From Pedobacter psychrodurus (GTDB lineage: Bacteria > Bacteroidota > Bacteroidia > Sphingobacteriales > Sphingobacteriaceae), in assembly GCF_004331735.1 (NCBI RefSeq), contig NZ_SJSO01000022.1, positions 33,681 through 97,680 on the forward strand: a DNA stretch of 64,000 nucleotides. The letters run 5' to 3'. Below, one piece after another: positions 44,838-54,343 of this stretch. Made by a program: the position numbers and the translations under genes. Under the pieces are notes generated by a model. The model was given only the letters and a program-made list of their open reading frames with translations. It made no database searches and was not told the DNA's origin. The first letter of the stretch is position 1. Each line of letters opens with the position of its first letter.

Positions 44838-46277
44838 TTAGAAAGTAATTTGTTTGCCTAAATAGTAATCTATTACTTTTGCTCTAAACAAAAGATCATA
44901 TTTAGCCTGGATAAAATCTATCTCCGCTTTATTTCTATTAGTTTGGGCTGTGCTATAATCTAACGAGTTTACTAAACCAACATTATAACGCTGCTCAATT
45001 ACATAAAAGGCATCTTTTTGCGCCTGAAATGCATTCTGTGTTGATGAATAACGGCTTTCTGCAGCCTTTAAATCATACACTGCCTGCGAGATTACCTTAC
45101 TTAAATTATTCTTGGTAAGTTGCTCCTGCACCTGTGTATTCTGATAATTAATTTTTGCCTTTCTAACATTTGTCCGTGCCTGGAAACCATTAAAAATAGG
45201 AATCGAAAGATTTAATCCAACATATTGGTTAAAGTTATCCTCTATCTGAGAACCGAATGCCTGTTTACCTAAAACAGTTACAAAATCTGGTGTTACAACA
45301 GATTCGTTGGTTGTTAATGTTCTTCCAATTTCAGAGAATCCATTTGGGGTAACAGAAACCACTCTACTTCTACCACTCGAAAAATTCGATCCTAAACCAC
45401 CTCCGATAGACAATCTTGGATAATAAGATGATTTTGCAACACTGATTCCTCTTAATGCAGCTTCAGTTCTTAACGATGCTAACTTAATATCCGGGAAACT
45501 AGTTACCGCACTGGTAAAAATTGTATTAATATCATAACTGTTCTGCAAAGAATAATTTTCTGCAATAACCGGAGCCTTTACTTCAAACCTGTTTTCTGGT
45601 TGCATTTCCATCAATTGATTTAAAGTTAAATAAGATACCGATAATGTATTTTGAGCATTTGTAGTATTCAATTCGGCAGTTGCCACCTGAGATTTTGCCT
45701 GCGAAATATCGGCTAAAGTTTTATTACCAGCATCTAGTAAAGCTTGTTCCCTTTTTAAGGTCTGCTTAGCTACATCTAACTGTTGTTGCGAGGCCGCCAA
45801 TAAATCTTTATTATACAATATCTGCATGTATGAAGTTACCACCTGTAAAATTAAATCATTTTTAATTTTCTCTACATTAGTTTGATCGGCAGCAAGCAAA
45901 AGTTTGTTCTGTCTGATCTGGTTTATCTTTTGAAAACCCTGAAAGAGATCTGCACTTGCTGTTACACTTCCATTTGCGGATGAAAATTGTTGTGAAATAA
46001 ACTGATTGGTTGATGGATCGATGCTACGGCCAAAGTTTTTATTGTAGTTTGCTGAGCCGTTAAGCGTTGGTAAAAGCGCATTTTTAGATTGACTTAACGT
46101 TTCATTGCTTAAAGCGGCACTAAAAGCAGCCTGTTTGATCTGTAAATTATTTTTAAGGGTATTATCTACTGCCTGTTGGATGGTTAAAACTTGCTGGGCA
46201 TTAACATTAGTGGCAAAACCGAGCGCAATAACAAAAGCAAAACCGGTAACTAACTTCTTCTTGGTAAACATCTTCAT
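44838..46277 (-). CDS. TolC family outer-membrane efflux protein
   Basis: About 479 residues from the start at 46277 (MKMFTKKKLVTGFAFVIALG), giving a signal peptide ending NVNAQ. An upstream in-frame extension was not used. The two TolC repeats are recognisable by long coiled helices: LSNETLSQSKNALLPTLNGSANYN, KQTLKREQALLDAGNKTLADISQAKSQVATAELNTTNAQN, and a second YVGLNLSIPIFNGFQARTNVRKAKINY with VIEQRYNVGLVNSLDYSTAQTNRNKAEIDF. It forms the outer-membrane exit duct for the HlyD-type adaptor encoded downstream. Confidence 0.94.
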   Translation of the reverse strand: MKMFTKKKLVTGFAFVIALGFATNVNAQQVLTIQQAVDNTLKNNLQIKQAAFSAALSNETLSQSKNALLPTLNGSANYNKNFGRSIDPSTNQFISQQFSSANGSVTASADLFQGFQKINQIRQNKLLLAADQTNVEKIKNDLILQVVTSYMQILYNKDLLAASQQQLDVAKQTLKREQALLDAGNKTLADISQAKSQVATAELNTTNAQNTLSVSYLTLNQLMEMQPENRFEVKAPVIAENYSLQNSYDINTIFTSAVTSFPDIKLASLRTEAALRGISVAKSSYYPRLSIGGGLGSNFSSGRSRVVSVTPNGFSEIGRTLTTNESVVTPDFVTVLGKQAFGSQIEDNFNQYVGLNLSIPIFNGFQARTNVRKAKINYQNTQVQEQLTKNNLSKVISQAVYDLKAAESRYSSTQNAFQAQKDAFYVIEQRYNVGLVNSLDYSTAQTNRNKAEIDFIQAKYDLLFRAKVIDYYLGKQITF

Positions 46278-46335
46278 AATTTGTTTCAAATCTATATAAA
46301 CAACTTTAATAATTTCAATCTGTACAGGCATTTAG

Positions 46336-46343
46336 TAACTTTG
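46336..46343 (+). promoter_or_regulatory. Possible -7 element before the deacetylase gene
   Basis: TAACTTTG fits the Bacteroidota TAnnTTTG box and lies 8 bp upstream of the ATG at 46352, implying a very short or absent leader. No clear -33 TTG is visible, so support is modest. Confidence 0.35.
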
Positions 46344-46351
46344 TAGCTAAA

Positions 46352-46969
46352 ATGTACCTGATCAAATCACCGCTTCTGCTAAAATGGTATTATCCATCAC
46401 TCTTATGGAATAAATCCCGCACCGAAAAAGTTATTTATTTGACCTTTGACGATGGACCTATACCCAATGTTACAGATTTTGTATTAAAAACTTTAAAAGT
46501 CTTTAATGCTAAAGCTACATTTTTTTGCATTGGCGAAAATATTGTAAAACACCCCGAAGTTTTTGAACGTGTAAAAAACGACGGACATGCCATTGGCAAC
46601 CATACTTTCAATCACCTAAAAGGCTGGAAAACCGATAATGAAACCTACCTTCAAAATACAATAAAATGCCAAGAACTTACACAAACCGATCTTTTCCGCC
46701 CACCTTACGGGAGAATTAAGAAGTCGCAAATTTCAAATCTCAAATCTCAAATCTCAAATCTCAACATCGTAATGTGGGATGTACTCAGTGGCGATTTTGA
46801 CACTAAACTCTCGCCCGAAAAATGTTATCAAAACGTGATTAAACATACCGAAAATGGCTCTATAATTGTATTTCACGATAGTTTAAAAGCATTCGATCGT
46901 TTATCTTACACACTTCCCAAAGTATTGGCTTATTTTACTGATAAAGGTTTTACATTTTTAACATTGTAG
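46352..46969 (+). CDS. Polysaccharide deacetylase (NodB-like, CE4) with an internal heptanucleotide tandem repeat
   Basis: A 205-residue protein of the CE4 family: VIYLTFDDGPIPNVTD (catalytic Asp pair), FFCIGENIVKHPEVF, HAIGNHTFNH (metal His pair), FRPPYGRI and IVMWDVLSGDFD. It would remove acetyl or formyl groups from amino-sugar polymers or lipid-linked sugars. It lacks a signal peptide but has a hydrophobic start. At 46727-46761 the coding sequence carries four perfect CAAATCT copies plus one variant, giving the odd segment SQISNLKSQISNLN between PYGRIKK and IVMWDV. Slippage there by one unit would shift the frame. Confidence 0.88.
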   Translation: MYLIKSPLLLKWYYPSLLWNKSRTEKVIYLTFDDGPIPNVTDFVLKTLKVFNAKATFFCIGENIVKHPEVFERVKNDGHAIGNHTFNHLKGWKTDNETYLQNTIKCQELTQTDLFRPPYGRIKKSQISNLKSQISNLNIVMWDVLSGDFDTKLSPEKCYQNVIKHTENGSIIVFHDSLKAFDRLSYTLPKVLAYFTDKGFTFLTL

Positions 46970-47749
46970 ACCCGAGCTAATCTTATGCCAAGCCTTTAGC
47001 AACGACACAAAGTACTGATTAACAAAAAGTTAATAGATATTAAATTAAAATGATGTTCAAAATCGTACAAATCTGTCCGATAATGAACGGTTAAAACAGG
47101 TATTAAGATCCTATCGTTTATAACTACTTTTTACCTTACTAACAGCAGCCTGATTAACATTAATTTGTAGCGCCCAGTTTTTAGCTTCTTTTTTTGACGT
47201 GATCGTCATCAGGCTGTATCATATTTGTAATTCCATTCGAATTTGTCACGTTGAGCTTCCCGAAAAATCGGGACAAGTAGTCGAAACGCCTTTCGAGATA
47301 TTTAAAGAGGTCCTTCGACAGGCTACCATTGACAGATCTTTTGAGAAAGGTCGTCATTGCGAGGAACGAAGCAATCTTAAAGCGCACGCTAAATCCGATA
47401 GCTATCGGATCAGGGTGATGATTATAATATAAATCTGGTAAGAATGGAGATTTAAGTTATACCAGGCACTCAAAAAACACTCACTAAATCGCAAAACCCA
47501 GCTCATGATTTATAAGTTTTTTATGACCTTTAATCCACATCTTTTTTCGTAGTTTAGAACCATTCCAAATTGTTTAATCACCTGCCTAAATTGCATTTAA
47601 GGGTTGTTTTTTGCTATTTTTGTTTTAACCAAAAAATTGAGCCTTATTGGTTCAGTTAACGCAAATTAATGTACAAAAGCAGTATTCTTTTTTGTAAAGA
47701 GCGGGTGTTTGTTGCACAATCTAATAGCAAAAAGAATAAAATATCTAAG
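46970..47749. other. Long gene-free region with dispersed repeats before acnB
   Basis: About 780 bp without a supported gene. The part 47245-47420 is a patchwork of dispersed hairpins: GTCACGTTGAGCTTCCCG, CGAAAAATCGGGAC, TCGTCATTGCGAGGAACGAA and TCCGATAGCTATCGGA (a perfect 16-bp palindrome). A promoter for acnB lies at 47591-47622. The start of acnB is placed at 47750, so 47669-47749, although open, is left as leader. Confidence 0.5.
47591..47622 (+). promoter_or_regulatory. Promoter of acnB
   Basis: TTG at 47591-47593 and TATTTTTG at 47615-47622 (exact TAnnTTTG) are separated by 21 bp, matching the Bacteroidota housekeeping promoter. The leader would be about 120 bp. Confidence 0.55.
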
Positions 47750-50515
47750 ATGAGTATTTATAACGATTATATCCAGGAGATTGAAGAAAGGAAAACCCAA
47801 GGTCTTCACCCTAAACCTATTGATGGAGCTGAATTATTGAGTGAAATTATCACTCAAATCAAAAATGTAAACAATATTAACAGAGAAGATGCTGTTAACT
47901 TTTTCATATACAATACCCTTCCAGGCACTACAGGTGCGGCTGTTGTAAAAGCACAGTTCTTAAAAGAAATTATTTTAGCGGAAACTGTTGTTACAGAAAT
48001 TACACCTGATTTTGCTTTCGAATTGTTGTCGCACATGAAGGGCGGACCTTCTATTAAAGTTTTATTAGACATCGCTCTGGCTGATAATGGCGATAAAGCT
48101 AAAAAAGCAGCAGATGTACTTAAAACACAAGTTTTCTTGTACGATGCCGATACAGAGCGTTTGAAAGACGCTTACAACAACGGCAATGATATCGCTAAAC
48201 AAATATTAGAGAGCTACGCTAATGCCGAATTTTTCACAAAACTTCCTGAAGTAGCAGAAGAAATCAAAGTGGTAACTTTTGTAGCTGGTATTGGCGATAT
48301 TTCAACCGATTTATTGTCTCCAGGTAACCAGGCACACTCTCGTTCAGATCGTGAATTGCATGGTAAATGTATGATTACGCCAGAGGCTCAGGAGCAAATC
48401 AAAGCACTACAAGCACAACATCCAGATAAAAGTGTGATGTTGGTAGCTGAGAAAGGCACTATGGGTGTAGGTTCTTCACGTATGTCGGGTGTAAACAATG
48501 TGGCACTTTGGACGGGTAAGCGATCTAGCCCTTATGTCCCATTTGTAAACATCGCTCCAATTGTAGGCGGTACTAATGGTATTTCGCCAATTTTCTTAAC
48601 AACAGTTGATGTAACTGGTGGTATTGGTATCGACCTTCAAAACTGGGTAAAGAAAAGCGATGAGCATGGTAATGTTATCCGTAACGAAAAAGACGAGCCA
48701 ATTTTAGAACAAGTGTTTTCTATTGAAACAGGAACTGTTCTTACCATCAATACAAAAACAAAAAAATTATATAACGGCGACCAAGAGTTAATTGATATTT
48801 CAAAAGCATTGACGCCTCAAAAAATGGAATTTATGAAAGCGGGGGGCTCTTACGCCATCGTTTTTGGTAAAAAAATCCAAACTTTTGCAGCTAGAATTTT
48901 AAACGTCGAAGCACCATTAGTGTTTGCACCAGCAAAAGAAGTATCAATTGAAGGACAAGGCTTAACCGCTGTAGAAAAAATATTCAATAGAAATGCAGTA
49001 GGTTTAGCACCTGGAAAGGTTTTACATGCTGGTTCTGACGTTCGCGTAGAAGTAAATATAGTAGGTTCTCAAGATACTACTGGTTTAATGACCGCTCAAG
49101 AATTAGAGGCAATGGCTGCTACAGTTATTTCTCCAATTGTTGATGGCGCTTATCAATCAGGTTGTCATACTGCATCTGTTTGGGATAAAAAAGCTCAGGC
49201 AAACATCCCTAAATTGATGAAATTCATGAATGAGTTCGGTTTAATTACCGCTCGTGATCCCAAAGGCGAATATCATTCAATGACAGATGTTATCCATAAA
49301 GTTTTGAACGACATCACAATCGACGAATGGGCAATCATTATCGGCGGTGACTCGCATACACGCATGTCTAAAGGCGTAGCTTTCGGTGCCGATTCGGGTA
49401 CGGTTGCATTAGCATTGGCAACCGGAGAGGCTTCTATGCCGATTCCTGATTCGGTTAAAGTTACGTTTCAAGGTCAAATGCAAGAACACATGGATTTCCG
49501 TGATGTAGTTCATGCAACACAACTGCAAATGCTGCACCAGTTTGGTGGAGAAAATGTATTCCAGGGTCGTATCATCGAGGTACACATCGGTACTTTATTA
49601 GCCGACCAGGCCTTTACTTTTACAGACTGGACAGCAGAGATGAAAGCAAAAGCATCTATCTGTATTTCACAAGACGATACTTTAATCCAATCTTTAGAAA
49701 TCGCTAAAAAGCGTATCCAAATCATGATAGACAAAGGTATGGACAACCATAACCAGGTACTTCAGGGATTGATTAATAAAGCGAACAAACGTATTGAGGA
49801 AATTAAAACTGGTATCAAGCCAGCTTTAATGCCAGATGATAATGCCAAATACTATGCTGAAGTAGTAATTGATCTGGATATCATTAACGAGCCAATGATT
49901 GCCGATCCAGATGTGAATAACGTAGATGTTTCTAAACGTTATACCCACGATACAATCAGAGACTTAACTTTCTATGGTGGTGATAAAAAAGTAGATCTTG
50001 GTTTCGTTGGCTCATGTATGGTACATAAGGATGACTTGAAAATCGTTTCTCAAATGTTGAAAAACGTGGAGAATAAAACCGGTAAAGTAGAGTTCAAAGC
50101 ACCATTGGTAGTTGCCGCTCCTACCTACAATATCATTGATGAGTTGAAAGCAGAAGGCGATTGGGAATACTTACAAAAATACTCTGGATTTGAGTTCAGT
50201 GATGCTTTACCTAAAAGTTCAGCACGCACGGAATATGAGAACATCATGTACTTAGAACGCCCAGGTTGTAACCTTTGTATGGGTAACCAGGAGAAAGCGG
50301 CTAAAGGCGATACCGTAATGGCTACGTCAACCCGTTTATTCCAGGGCCGTGTGGTAGAAGATAAGGATGGTAAAAAAGGAGAGTCATTATTGGCATCTAC
50401 ACCAGTAGTGGTTCTGTCTGCTATCTTAGGTCGTATTCCAAGTATTGAAGAATATAAAGTAGCAGTAGAAGGCATCAACTTAACAAAGTTTACCCCTATT
50501 TCTACGAAACAATAA
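47750..50515 (+). CDS. acnB: Bifunctional aconitate hydratase 2 / 2-methylisocitrate dehydratase
   Basis: A 921-residue aconitase of the AcnB type from the start at 47750 (MSIYNDYIQEIEERKTQGL). It has the N-terminal HEAT-like domain (about 1-160), the swivel domain (GIGDISTDLLSPGNQAHSRSDRE) placed before the catalytic part, then GGDSHTRMSKGVAFGADSG, GSCMVHKDDLKIVSQML and CNLCMGN with the iron-sulfur cysteines. It isomerises citrate to isocitrate in the TCA cycle and can act on 2-methylisocitrate. A second, different aconitase starts 193 bp downstream on the same strand, after a terminator. Confidence 0.95.
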   Translation: MSIYNDYIQEIEERKTQGLHPKPIDGAELLSEIITQIKNVNNINREDAVNFFIYNTLPGTTGAAVVKAQFLKEIILAETVVTEITPDFAFELLSHMKGGPSIKVLLDIALADNGDKAKKAADVLKTQVFLYDADTERLKDAYNNGNDIAKQILESYANAEFFTKLPEVAEEIKVVTFVAGIGDISTDLLSPGNQAHSRSDRELHGKCMITPEAQEQIKALQAQHPDKSVMLVAEKGTMGVGSSRMSGVNNVALWTGKRSSPYVPFVNIAPIVGGTNGISPIFLTTVDVTGGIGIDLQNWVKKSDEHGNVIRNEKDEPILEQVFSIETGTVLTINTKTKKLYNGDQELIDISKALTPQKMEFMKAGGSYAIVFGKKIQTFAARILNVEAPLVFAPAKEVSIEGQGLTAVEKIFNRNAVGLAPGKVLHAGSDVRVEVNIVGSQDTTGLMTAQELEAMAATVISPIVDGAYQSGCHTASVWDKKAQANIPKLMKFMNEFGLITARDPKGEYHSMTDVIHKVLNDITIDEWAIIIGGDSHTRMSKGVAFGADSGTVALALATGEASMPIPDSVKVTFQGQMQEHMDFRDVVHATQLQMLHQFGGENVFQGRIIEVHIGTLLADQAFTFTDWTAEMKAKASICISQDDTLIQSLEIAKKRIQIMIDKGMDNHNQVLQGLINKANKRIEEIKTGIKPALMPDDNAKYYAEVVIDLDIINEPMIADPDVNNVDVSKRYTHDTIRDLTFYGGDKKVDLGFVGSCMVHKDDLKIVSQMLKNVENKTGKVEFKAPLVVAAPTYNIIDELKAEGDWEYLQKYSGFEFSDALPKSSARTEYENIMYLERPGCNLCMGNQEKAAKGDTVMATSTRLFQGRVVEDKDGKKGESLLASTPVVVLSAILGRIPSIEEYKVAVEGINLTKFTPISTKQ

Positions 50516-50551
50516 GAAACAAATAAACATATTACTTGTTAACAAACAACG

Positions 50552-50583
50552 AGGCTATCTGACACACCGGATAGCCTTTTTGT
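50552..50583 (+). terminator. Terminator after acnB
   Basis: AGGCTATCT and GGATAGCCT pair with one mismatch around TGACACACC and are followed by TTTTTG. Confidence 0.75.
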
Positions 50584-50708
50584 TTATGTAAAATTTTGCA
50601 TAGAATGTTTTTAAATAACACAATTTGACAAATCTCAAAAACAAGTCTGTTAAAAATTGTTTAATTTAGATAGTCTCATTATTGACAATAATTATTAAAA
50701 AATAAAGT

Positions 50709-52988
50709 ATGGCTTTTGATATAGAAATGATCAAAAAGGTTTACGCAAACTTTGGCAGCCGCGTTGAGGCGGCACGTAAAGTAGTTGGTAGACCTTTAAC
50801 ATTATCTGAAAAAATATTGTATGCACACCTTTGGGATGGAGATCCTAAAACGGCATTTAAACGTGGTGCTGATTATGTAGATTTTGCACCAGATCGCGTT
50901 GCGATGCAGGATGCCACTGCGCAAATGGCTTTATTGCAGTTTATGCAGGCTGGACGTCCACAAGTGGCTGTTCCTTCTACAGTTCATTGTGATCACTTAA
51001 TTACGGCTAAAGAAGGTGCTGCAATAGATTTACCTCATGCTAAAACAGAAAGTGCTGAAGTTTTTGATTTCTTATCTTCAGTATCGAACAAATATGGTAT
51101 CGGTTTCTGGAAACCAGGTGCAGGTATTATTCACCAGGTAGTTTTAGAAAATTATGCTTTCCCAGGCGGAATGATGATCGGAACCGACTCACACACTGTA
51201 AATGCAGGTGGTTTGGGTATGGTTGCTATTGGTGTTGGTGGTGCTGATGCCTGTGATGTAATGGCAGGTTTACCTTGGGAGCTTAAATTCCCTAAATTAA
51301 TCGGCGTAAAATTAACAGGAAAATTAAATGGCTGGACTGCTGCTAAAGATGTAATTCTTAAAGTTGCTGGTATTCTTACTGTAAAAGGTGGTACAGGTGC
51401 AATTGTAGAATATTTTGGCGATGGCGCGGTTAACTTAAGCTGCACTGGTAAAGGTACCATTTGTAATATGGGTGCCGAAATTGGCGCTACTACTTCAACT
51501 TTCGGTTACGATGAAAGCATGGAGCGTTATTTACGCGCTACCGGTAGAAGTGAAGTTGCTGATGAAGCAAACAAAATAAAGGAATATTTAACTGGTGATG
51601 ATGAAGTTTATGCAGATCCGGAAAATTATTTCGATCAGGTTATTGAAATTAATCTTGATGAATTAGAGCCTTATTTAAATGGTCCTTTTACACCAGATTT
51701 AGCTACTCCGGTTTCTCAGATGAAAGTTGAGGCAGAGAAAAATGGCTGGCCTTTAAAAGTAGAATGGGGCTTAATCGGTTCTTGTACCAACTCTTCATAC
51801 GAGGATTTATCAAGAGCAGCTTCTATCGCTAACCAGGCTATTGCAAAAGGTTTAGTTACTAAATCGGCTTTTGGTATCAATCCAGGATCTGAGCAGGTAC
51901 GTTACACTGCAGATCGCGATGGTTTCTTAAAAACTTTCGAAGATTTAGATGCAACAATCTTCACTAACGCCTGCGGACCATGTATCGGGATGTGGGACCG
52001 TACCGGTGCAGAAAAAGCAGAAAAAAATACAATCGTACATTCGTTTAACAGAAACTTTGCTAAACGCGCCGATGGTAACCCGAATACTTTTGCCTTCGTA
52101 GCTTCGCCAGAAATGGTTGCCGCAATTGCAATTTCAGGTAATTTAGGTTTCAATCCATTAACCGATACGTTAACAAACGATAAAGGCGAACAGGTTAAAT
52201 TAGATCCACCTACAGGTGATGAATTACCAACAAAAGGATTCGCAGTAGAAGATGCCGGTTTCCAGGCCCCAGCGGCTGATGGTTCAAAAGTTGAGGTTTT
52301 GGTTTCTCCAACATCGCACCGTTTACAATTATTAGATCCATTTACCCCTTGGGAAGGTACAGATTTAAAAGGTTTGAAACTTTTAATCAAAGCCAAAGGT
52401 AAATGTACAACAGATCATATCTCGATGGCTGGTCCATGGTTAAAATTCCGTGGTCACTTAGATAACATTTCTAACAACATGCTTATTGGTGCAGTTAACT
52501 ACTTCAACGACAAAACTGATACTGTTAAAAATGAATTAACTGGCGAATACGGTCCTGTTCCTGCAACTCAACGCGATTATAAAGCGGCTGGTTTAGGATC
52601 TATCGTTGTTGGTGATGAAAACTATGGCGAAGGTTCATCTCGTGAGCACGCAGCTATGGAACCTCGTCACTTAGGTGTTCGTGCTGTATTGGTAAAATCT
52701 TTTGCCCGTATCCACGAAACTAACCTGAAGAAACAAGGTATGTTAGGTTTAACCTTTGCAGATAAAGATGATTACGATAAAATATTAGAAGACGATACCA
52801 TCGATATCTTGGGCTTAACAGAATTTACGCCAGACCAACCATTAACATTGGTTTTACACCATGCAGATGGTACTGAAGAGCAGTTCTTGGTTAACCACAG
52901 TTACAATGCTCAACAAATTGAGTGGTTTGTTGCTGGTGGTGCACTAAATATCATCAGAAGAGACGCTGCTGCTAAAGCTGCACTTTAA
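50709..52988 (+). CDS. Aconitate hydratase, mitochondrial-type
   Basis: A 759-residue enzyme with the aconitase domain order used in mitochondria: catalytic domains 1-3 first (HCDHLI, GTDSHTVNAGGLGMVAIGVGG, GSCTNSSYEDLSRAA, NACGPCIGMWDR with the three cluster cysteines of the 4Fe-4S site), then the swivel domain (GDENYGEGSSREHAAMEPRHLG). It is distinct from the AcnB just upstream. It carries out citrate to isocitrate conversion. Having both types side by side suggests different oxygen or iron response; this is inference. The start MAFDIEMIKKVYANFGSRVEA is typical. Confidence 0.95.
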   Translation: MAFDIEMIKKVYANFGSRVEAARKVVGRPLTLSEKILYAHLWDGDPKTAFKRGADYVDFAPDRVAMQDATAQMALLQFMQAGRPQVAVPSTVHCDHLITAKEGAAIDLPHAKTESAEVFDFLSSVSNKYGIGFWKPGAGIIHQVVLENYAFPGGMMIGTDSHTVNAGGLGMVAIGVGGADACDVMAGLPWELKFPKLIGVKLTGKLNGWTAAKDVILKVAGILTVKGGTGAIVEYFGDGAVNLSCTGKGTICNMGAEIGATTSTFGYDESMERYLRATGRSEVADEANKIKEYLTGDDEVYADPENYFDQVIEINLDELEPYLNGPFTPDLATPVSQMKVEAEKNGWPLKVEWGLIGSCTNSSYEDLSRAASIANQAIAKGLVTKSAFGINPGSEQVRYTADRDGFLKTFEDLDATIFTNACGPCIGMWDRTGAEKAEKNTIVHSFNRNFAKRADGNPNTFAFVASPEMVAAIAISGNLGFNPLTDTLTNDKGEQVKLDPPTGDELPTKGFAVEDAGFQAPAADGSKVEVLVSPTSHRLQLLDPFTPWEGTDLKGLKLLIKAKGKCTTDHISMAGPWLKFRGHLDNISNNMLIGAVNYFNDKTDTVKNELTGEYGPVPATQRDYKAAGLGSIVVGDENYGEGSSREHAAMEPRHLGVRAVLVKSFARIHETNLKKQGMLGLTFADKDDYDKILEDDTIDILGLTEFTPDQPLTLVLHHADGTEEQFLVNHSYNAQQIEWFVAGGALNIIRRDAAAKAAL

Positions 52989-53079
52989 TAGTCCAGAGTC
53001 TTTAGTCCTAAGTCTAGAGTCTAAAATATCAATCCCGTTCTGTTAAATCAGGGCGGGATTTTTTGTTACCAGATAGTTT

Positions 53080-53836
53080 TAAGATTTCTTTCTTTTTTTT
53101 GGAAAGCAGTTGCAGCAGTTCTTGGGTTGGGGTTGGTCCCGCTAATGCTGCTGCTGTTTGAAGAAACCAGCATCCGCGTATATCGGGTTTAGATGGCAGA
53201 GACAGGGACAATTTCACCTAAAAGTACTTTACCAATAATGGGTTGCTTGAACACTATGAGGGAAGACTTTGCCTTCCTTGCAGAAAATGAACTCTCTAGC
53301 CCCAGGCGCAGCGGCATCCCTGAAGCGCAGCGTAAGGATACAGCGAAGCATGGGAACAAACCTTAATAGCCTTACTGGCCCAGCGCTTCAAATGAGATAA
53401 TAAATAATTGCCTTATTTTTTGGAAAGCAGTTGCAGCAGTTCTTAGGTTTGGGTTAGCCCCGCTAATGCTGCTGGTTGAAGAAACCAGCATTCGCGTATA
53501 TCGGGTTTAGATGGCAGAGACAGGGACAATTTCACCTAAAAAGTACTTTATAAATAATGGGTTGCTGGAACACTATGAGGGAAGACTTTGCCTTCCTTGC
53601 AGACAATGAACTCTTCTAGCCCCAGGCGCAGCGGCATCCCTGAAGCGCAGCGTAAGGATACAGCGAAGCATGGGAACAAACCTTAATAGCCTTACTGGCC
53701 CAGCGCTTCAAATGAGATAATAAATAATTGCCTTATTTTTTGGAAAGCAGTTGCAGTAGTTCTTAGGTTTGGGTTAGCCCCGCTAATGCTGCTGCTGGTT
53801 GAAGAAACCAGCATTCGCGTATATCGGGTTTAGTTT
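53080..53836. repeat. Three long direct repeats of about 321 bp (array 2)
   Basis: The segment ATTTTTTGGAAAGCAGTTGC recurs near 53092, 53413 and 53736. Between them two copies of TAGCCCCAGGCGCAGCGGCA begin at 53297 and 53617. Each unit includes the hairpin ATGCTGGTT-GAAG-AACCAGCAT type. The block 53297-53390 is the reverse-complement relative of the core of array 1 (41261-41357): AGCGGCATCCC, GGGAACA and a GCGCTTC end occur in the same order. The 865 bp between the aconitase and the DUF2007 gene hold nothing else. Confidence 0.85.
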
Positions 53837-53853
53837 ACTTAAGACTGTTCTAA

Positions 53854-54291
53854 TCATTCAAACTCATAACCGCAATCGTAGCAGTGATGACATTTATTGG
53901 CCTTAATGGGTGTAGTTAGGGTTAAAAAGGCAAGTATAGTTGCCCAAATACTATATTTTTTATCAGTAGCCATTCCATAACCCACATTTTTAGATCCACA
54001 TTTTTCGCAAACCGTTTTATCATCTCCAGATTCATCTTTTTCAATGATTTCGTTTGATTCAAAAGCCAAGCTATGATCTTCAGCCAATAAAGCATTGATA
54101 GCTTCCACATCTCTTTCAAAAACAATAAGTTTTACCCCACCAATGGCCTGATTGTAAAGTGGATTTAGTGTTGCAACATTTTCATCCGCCAGGAAACATG
54201 CAAACTCACTATCTTCCAATTTAGCTTTAATAATATTGGCCTCCATCGGATTGTAATAGGTGCTGTAAACTACTGTTCTATCATTCATCAT
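53854..54291 (-). CDS. DUF2007 protein with C-terminal zinc-ribbon
   Basis: A 145-residue cytoplasmic protein. Residues about 7-75 (VVYSTYYNPMEANIIKAKLEDSEFACFLADEN...GVKLIVFERDVEAINALL) match the small DUF2007 fold, described as a putative signal-transducing domain. The tail carries CEKCGSKNVGYG and CHHCYDCGYEFE, likely a zinc ribbon with a hydrophobic segment between (SIWATILAFLTLTTPI). A start three bases downstream is equally possible. The function is unknown. Confidence 0.8.
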   Translation of the reverse strand: MMNDRTVVYSTYYNPMEANIIKAKLEDSEFACFLADENVATLNPLYNQAIGGVKLIVFERDVEAINALLAEDHSLAFESNEIIEKDESGDDKTVCEKCGSKNVGYGMATDKKYSIWATILAFLTLTTPIKANKCHHCYDCGYEFE

Positions 54292-54343
54292 CCAAACATA
54301 AGAATTTGTTTAATTAATGACAGATAAAATACCTTCCTAACAA

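Noticed and set aside
47669..47749. Upstream extension of acnB
   Set aside because: The added residues (serine, lysine and asparagine-rich) have no counterpart in AcnB proteins; the ATG at 47750 gives the normal start.
51902..52396. A 164-residue minus-strand open frame opposite the aconitase
   Set aside because: It is a shadow of the aconitase coding sequence.
53029..53217. A 62-residue minus-strand open frame at the right of the second aconitase gene
   Set aside because: It lies inside the first unit of repeat array 2; other units break the frame, and the sequence shows no signal or family resemblance.
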